DNA of 8,075 nucleotides from Caldifarciminota bacterium (GTDB lineage: Bacteria > Hydrothermota > Hydrothermia > UBA1063 > CAJXJZ01), in contig JALVLE010000338.1 of the NCBI GenBank assembly GCA_027033555.1, positions 1 to 8,075 of the forward strand, read 5' to 3'. The translations under genes were made by a program, and so were the position numbers. Of the stretch, positions 6,580-8,075 are shown in pieces. The notes under the pieces are model-generated. The model worked only from the letters and a program-made list of their open reading frames with translations. It did no database searches and was not told the origin of the DNA. How positions within the stretch are numbered: position 1 is the first letter of the stretch; the number at the start of each line of letters is the position of its first letter.

Positions 6580-7361
6580 ATGAACTTTTAAAAAGGGTGA
6601 CAACCGGCGCGATTCTTATTCCGCTGGTTCTGGGTATTTTTTATTTATCAGGTATTCCCCTTCTCATCCTTATTTTATTATTTATAGCTGGTGGGATGTT
6701 TGAATATCTCAATCTTTATAGGATACGGAATTATTTTTCAATTTTTTTTGTTGTAGTGACTATTTTGGCTTTTTATCTCTTAAATTTAAGTGATTTTTTT
6801 GCTTTTTTGGCTGTTTTTCTATTAATATATCTATTTCACTATCTAATAAGGTGGCAAAAGGGGTTTTCATTTGAAAAATTTGCCGGCGAATTTTATGCTG
6901 CTGTATATCTTATAACAGGTGGAATATTTATATTTCTCATCAGGGATGTGCTCGGGTTTAAATACATTTTGCTTTTCTTTTTGTCTGTATGGGTTTATGA
7001 CACAGGGGCTTTTATATTTGGCAAAACATTTGGAAAACACAAATTGGCTTACAGGATAAGTCCAGGCAAGACATTAGAAGGGGTGATATTCGGTTTTTTA
7101 ACCCTTTTATTTACAGGTTATTTGTATAATTACTTACGGCCCCATGATTTTAGTTTCACTTTAAAAACATATTTTATATTTTCTTTGATTGTTTCTCTTA
7201 CTTCTACTGTGGGTGATCTACTGGAATCTTCATGGAAGAGGGAACAGGGTGTAAAAGATTCTTCACATCTTTTTCCAGGTCATGGGGGGGTACTGGATAG
7301 AGTGGATAGTCTTATTCTCACAGCCCCTTATTTTTATATCTTTTTCAAAGTTTTTCTTTGA
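6576..7361 (+). CDS. cdsA: Phosphatidate cytidylyltransferase (CDP-diacylglycerol synthase)
   Basis: A 261-residue multi-pass inner-membrane enzyme that makes CDP-diacylglycerol and diphosphate from phosphatidic acid and CTP, the branch point for all major phospholipids. Eight or nine hydrophobic segments can be traced (about 10-24, 27-41, 54-70, 73-90, 107-124, 130-150, 168-187, 199-215, 245-260). The inner motif DTGAFIFGKTFGKHKLAYRISPGKT is typical of the family (quoted in parts: DTGAFIFGKTFGK and ISPGKTLEG). The C-terminal signature is complete: GD at 213-214, SSWKR (218-222), GVKD (225-228), PGHGG (234-238) and DRVDS (241-245). The ATG overlaps the uppS stop as ATGA and has no Shine-Dalgarno sequence, so translational coupling is likely. 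The last 99 bp overlap the opposing endonuclease V-like gene. The dxr/rseP genes that often follow cdsA are not here. Confidence 0.97.
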   Translation: MNELLKRVTTGAILIPLVLGIFYLSGIPLLILILLFIAGGMFEYLNLYRIRNYFSIFFVVVTILAFYLLNLSDFFAFLAVFLLIYLFHYLIRWQKGFSFEKFAGEFYAAVYLITGGIFIFLIRDVLGFKYILLFFLSVWVYDTGAFIFGKTFGKHKLAYRISPGKTLEGVIFGFLTLLFTGYLYNYLRPHDFSFTLKTYFIFSLIVSLTSTVGDLLESSWKREQGVKDSSHLFPGHGGVLDRVDSLILTAPYFYIFFKVFL

Positions 7362-8006
7362 GCACCTGTCTGCTATTCTTAAAGGTTCCGGCAATCTTGC
7401 CTTGAAGGGTAGAGCCATCACAATGGAAATGGCAGCCTTTGCGTCCAGTCCGTATCCCGGTGTAACAAATATGGGCTTTAAGTGGCTTTGTGTACGTACC
7501 ACATATCCAATCACCTCTTTCTTTTCGTTTAAGATTTCAGATTTGGCGTTTTTTTCATTACCGGGAAGTTTATAGAATCCGTATGGTATGCGTTCGGTTG
7601 TCCCAATTGATGGCTTTTTTAAATAGAGACCAGCATGTGTTGCAAGCCCAATACCTTCTGGATGCGCGGTGCCTGCTGCGTTAAGCAGAAGGACATCGTA
7701 AGACGTTGAAATATGTTTTACAAGGTTTGCAATTGGAGGAAGTTCTCTGATAAAAAACAGCCCCGAAATGTAGGGAAATATGACTTTTTCTTTGTATTTA
7801 AAAAGTGCAGATGGGCATGCTGTAGCTATTTCCCATAAAACTCCACATGCAACAGCATACCCATCTTTATAACTTACGTCTATCGCTAAAAGCCTGTTTA
7901 CACGGGATATGTCAAAAATAGCATTCTCTGAAATACGTGCAAAGAGTCTTCTTTGAAGGTCTTTATAATATTCCCTTCCCCTTGCGTTTGGCCATTTCTT
8001 CTTCAT
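7263..8006 (-). CDS. nfi: Endonuclease V (Nfi) homologue with altered active site
   Basis: A 247-residue homologue of endonuclease V, which nicks DNA (or RNA) near deaminated bases such as inosine. Matching blocks: LLAIDVSY (D43, first metal Asp), FPYISGLFFIRE (77-88, with E88 equal to E89 of the Thermotoga maritima enzyme), GTAHPEGIGLATHAGL (H115 equal to H116), PSIGTTER, and the C-terminal LPEPLRIAD typical of the family end. Two expected active-site residues differ: N109 replaces the third metal Asp (D110 in T. maritima), where the usual VDG is LNA, and E138 replaces K139. The PYIP wedge reads PYIS. E. coli Nfi ends soon after the LPEP block; here about 30 further residues run antisense into cdsA. 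The ATG overlaps the preceding minus-strand gene by 44 nt, with AAGGA 3 nt upstream. Family membership is clear; cleavage activity is doubtful. Confidence 0.85.
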   Translation of the reverse strand: MKKKWPNARGREYYKDLQRRLFARISENAIFDISRVNRLLAIDVSYKDGYAVACGVLWEIATACPSALFKYKEKVIFPYISGLFFIRELPPIANLVKHISTSYDVLLLNAAGTAHPEGIGLATHAGLYLKKPSIGTTERIPYGFYKLPGNEKNAKSEILNEKKEVIGYVVRTQSHLKPIFVTPGYGLDAKAAISIVMALPFKARLPEPLRIADRCSKKNFEKDIKIRGCENKTIHSIQYPPMTWKKM

Positions 8007-8075
8007 ATATCCTTATGAGCTCTTTCTCCGGTACGAGTATTTCTTTCCCGGTTTCAAGGTCACGTACACGCACTT
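7963..8075 (-). CDS. Unidentified protein, C-terminal fragment (runs off window)
   Basis: On the minus strand a frame is open from the right edge of the window to a TAA at 7963-7965, giving 36 residues. It begins with a hydrophilic stretch (VRVRDLETGKEILVPEKEL) and ends in a charged helix with a basic tail (AKRKGKGIL). I do not recognise the family. It lies in the same direction as the endonuclease V-like gene and overlaps its start by 44 nt in a different frame, as expected for the preceding gene of a two-gene operon. The fragment is short, so a chance open frame cannot be excluded. Confidence 0.5.
   Translation of the reverse strand, partial: VRVRDLETGKEILVPEKELIRIYEEEMAKRKGKGIL

Noticed and set aside
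7330..7372. Possible bidirectional terminator around TCAAAG-TTTTT-CTTTGA at the cdsA end
   Set aside because: The stem is only about 6 bp and AT-rich, and neither strand has a T-run directly after it.
7390..7401. GGCAA-TC-TTGCC inverted repeat
   Set aside because: It lies within the nfi-like coding sequence, has a 2-nt centre and no T-run on either side; probably chance.
7282..7684. Plus-strand open frames at 7282-7575 and 7490-7684
   Set aside because: They are antisense to the nfi-like gene, which has clear homology; they show no motifs or ribosome-binding sites of their own.

Overview
This is an AT-rich bacterial stretch, densely coded, with heavy use of AGA/AGG for arginine and ATA for isoleucine. 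Nine genes or gene fragments cover almost all of it. The LpxH-like lipid A enzyme, together with uppS, cdsA and sppA, suggests a diderm (outer-membrane) bacterium. The codon bias would suit a thermophile or an AT-rich anaerobe, but the sequence does not let me name the phylum. I see no tRNA, rRNA, CRISPR array, insertion sequence or integrase; this is mostly core-genome housekeeping DNA.

Left part (1-5174, + strand). The block holds the 3' end of a HEAT-repeat protein gene, an LpxH-like metallophosphoesterase, the membrane peptidase SppA, adenylosuccinate lyase (purB) and a long-chain acyl-CoA synthetase. HEAT/lpxH overlap by 8 nt and sppA/purB by 4 nt. A consensus-like promoter lies just upstream of sppA and would place the transcript start at or next to the sppA ATG, so it may be leaderless.

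Middle (5175-5341). This 167-bp gap is the only sizeable non-coding stretch. It holds a good -10 box, a perfect 7+1+7 palindrome in the promoter spacer, and a full-length Shine-Dalgarno sequence for frr.

Right part. frr-uppS-cdsA (5342-7361, + strand) is a tight operon joined by two ATGA overlaps. It links ribosome recycling, undecaprenyl diphosphate synthesis and CDP-diacylglycerol synthesis. The usual upstream partners rpsB-tsf-pyrH are absent. On the opposite strand an endonuclease V homologue (7263-8006) converges on cdsA and overlaps it by 99 bp. The 3' end of an unidentified gene precedes it on the same strand and overlaps it by 44 bp.

The most notable observation is that this endonuclease V homologue keeps the family fold signature but has Asn and Glu where the family has its third metal-binding Asp and an active-site Lys. 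The wedge motif is also altered. It may be a pseudoenzyme or a divergent subfamily. I found no convincing new multi-gene system.
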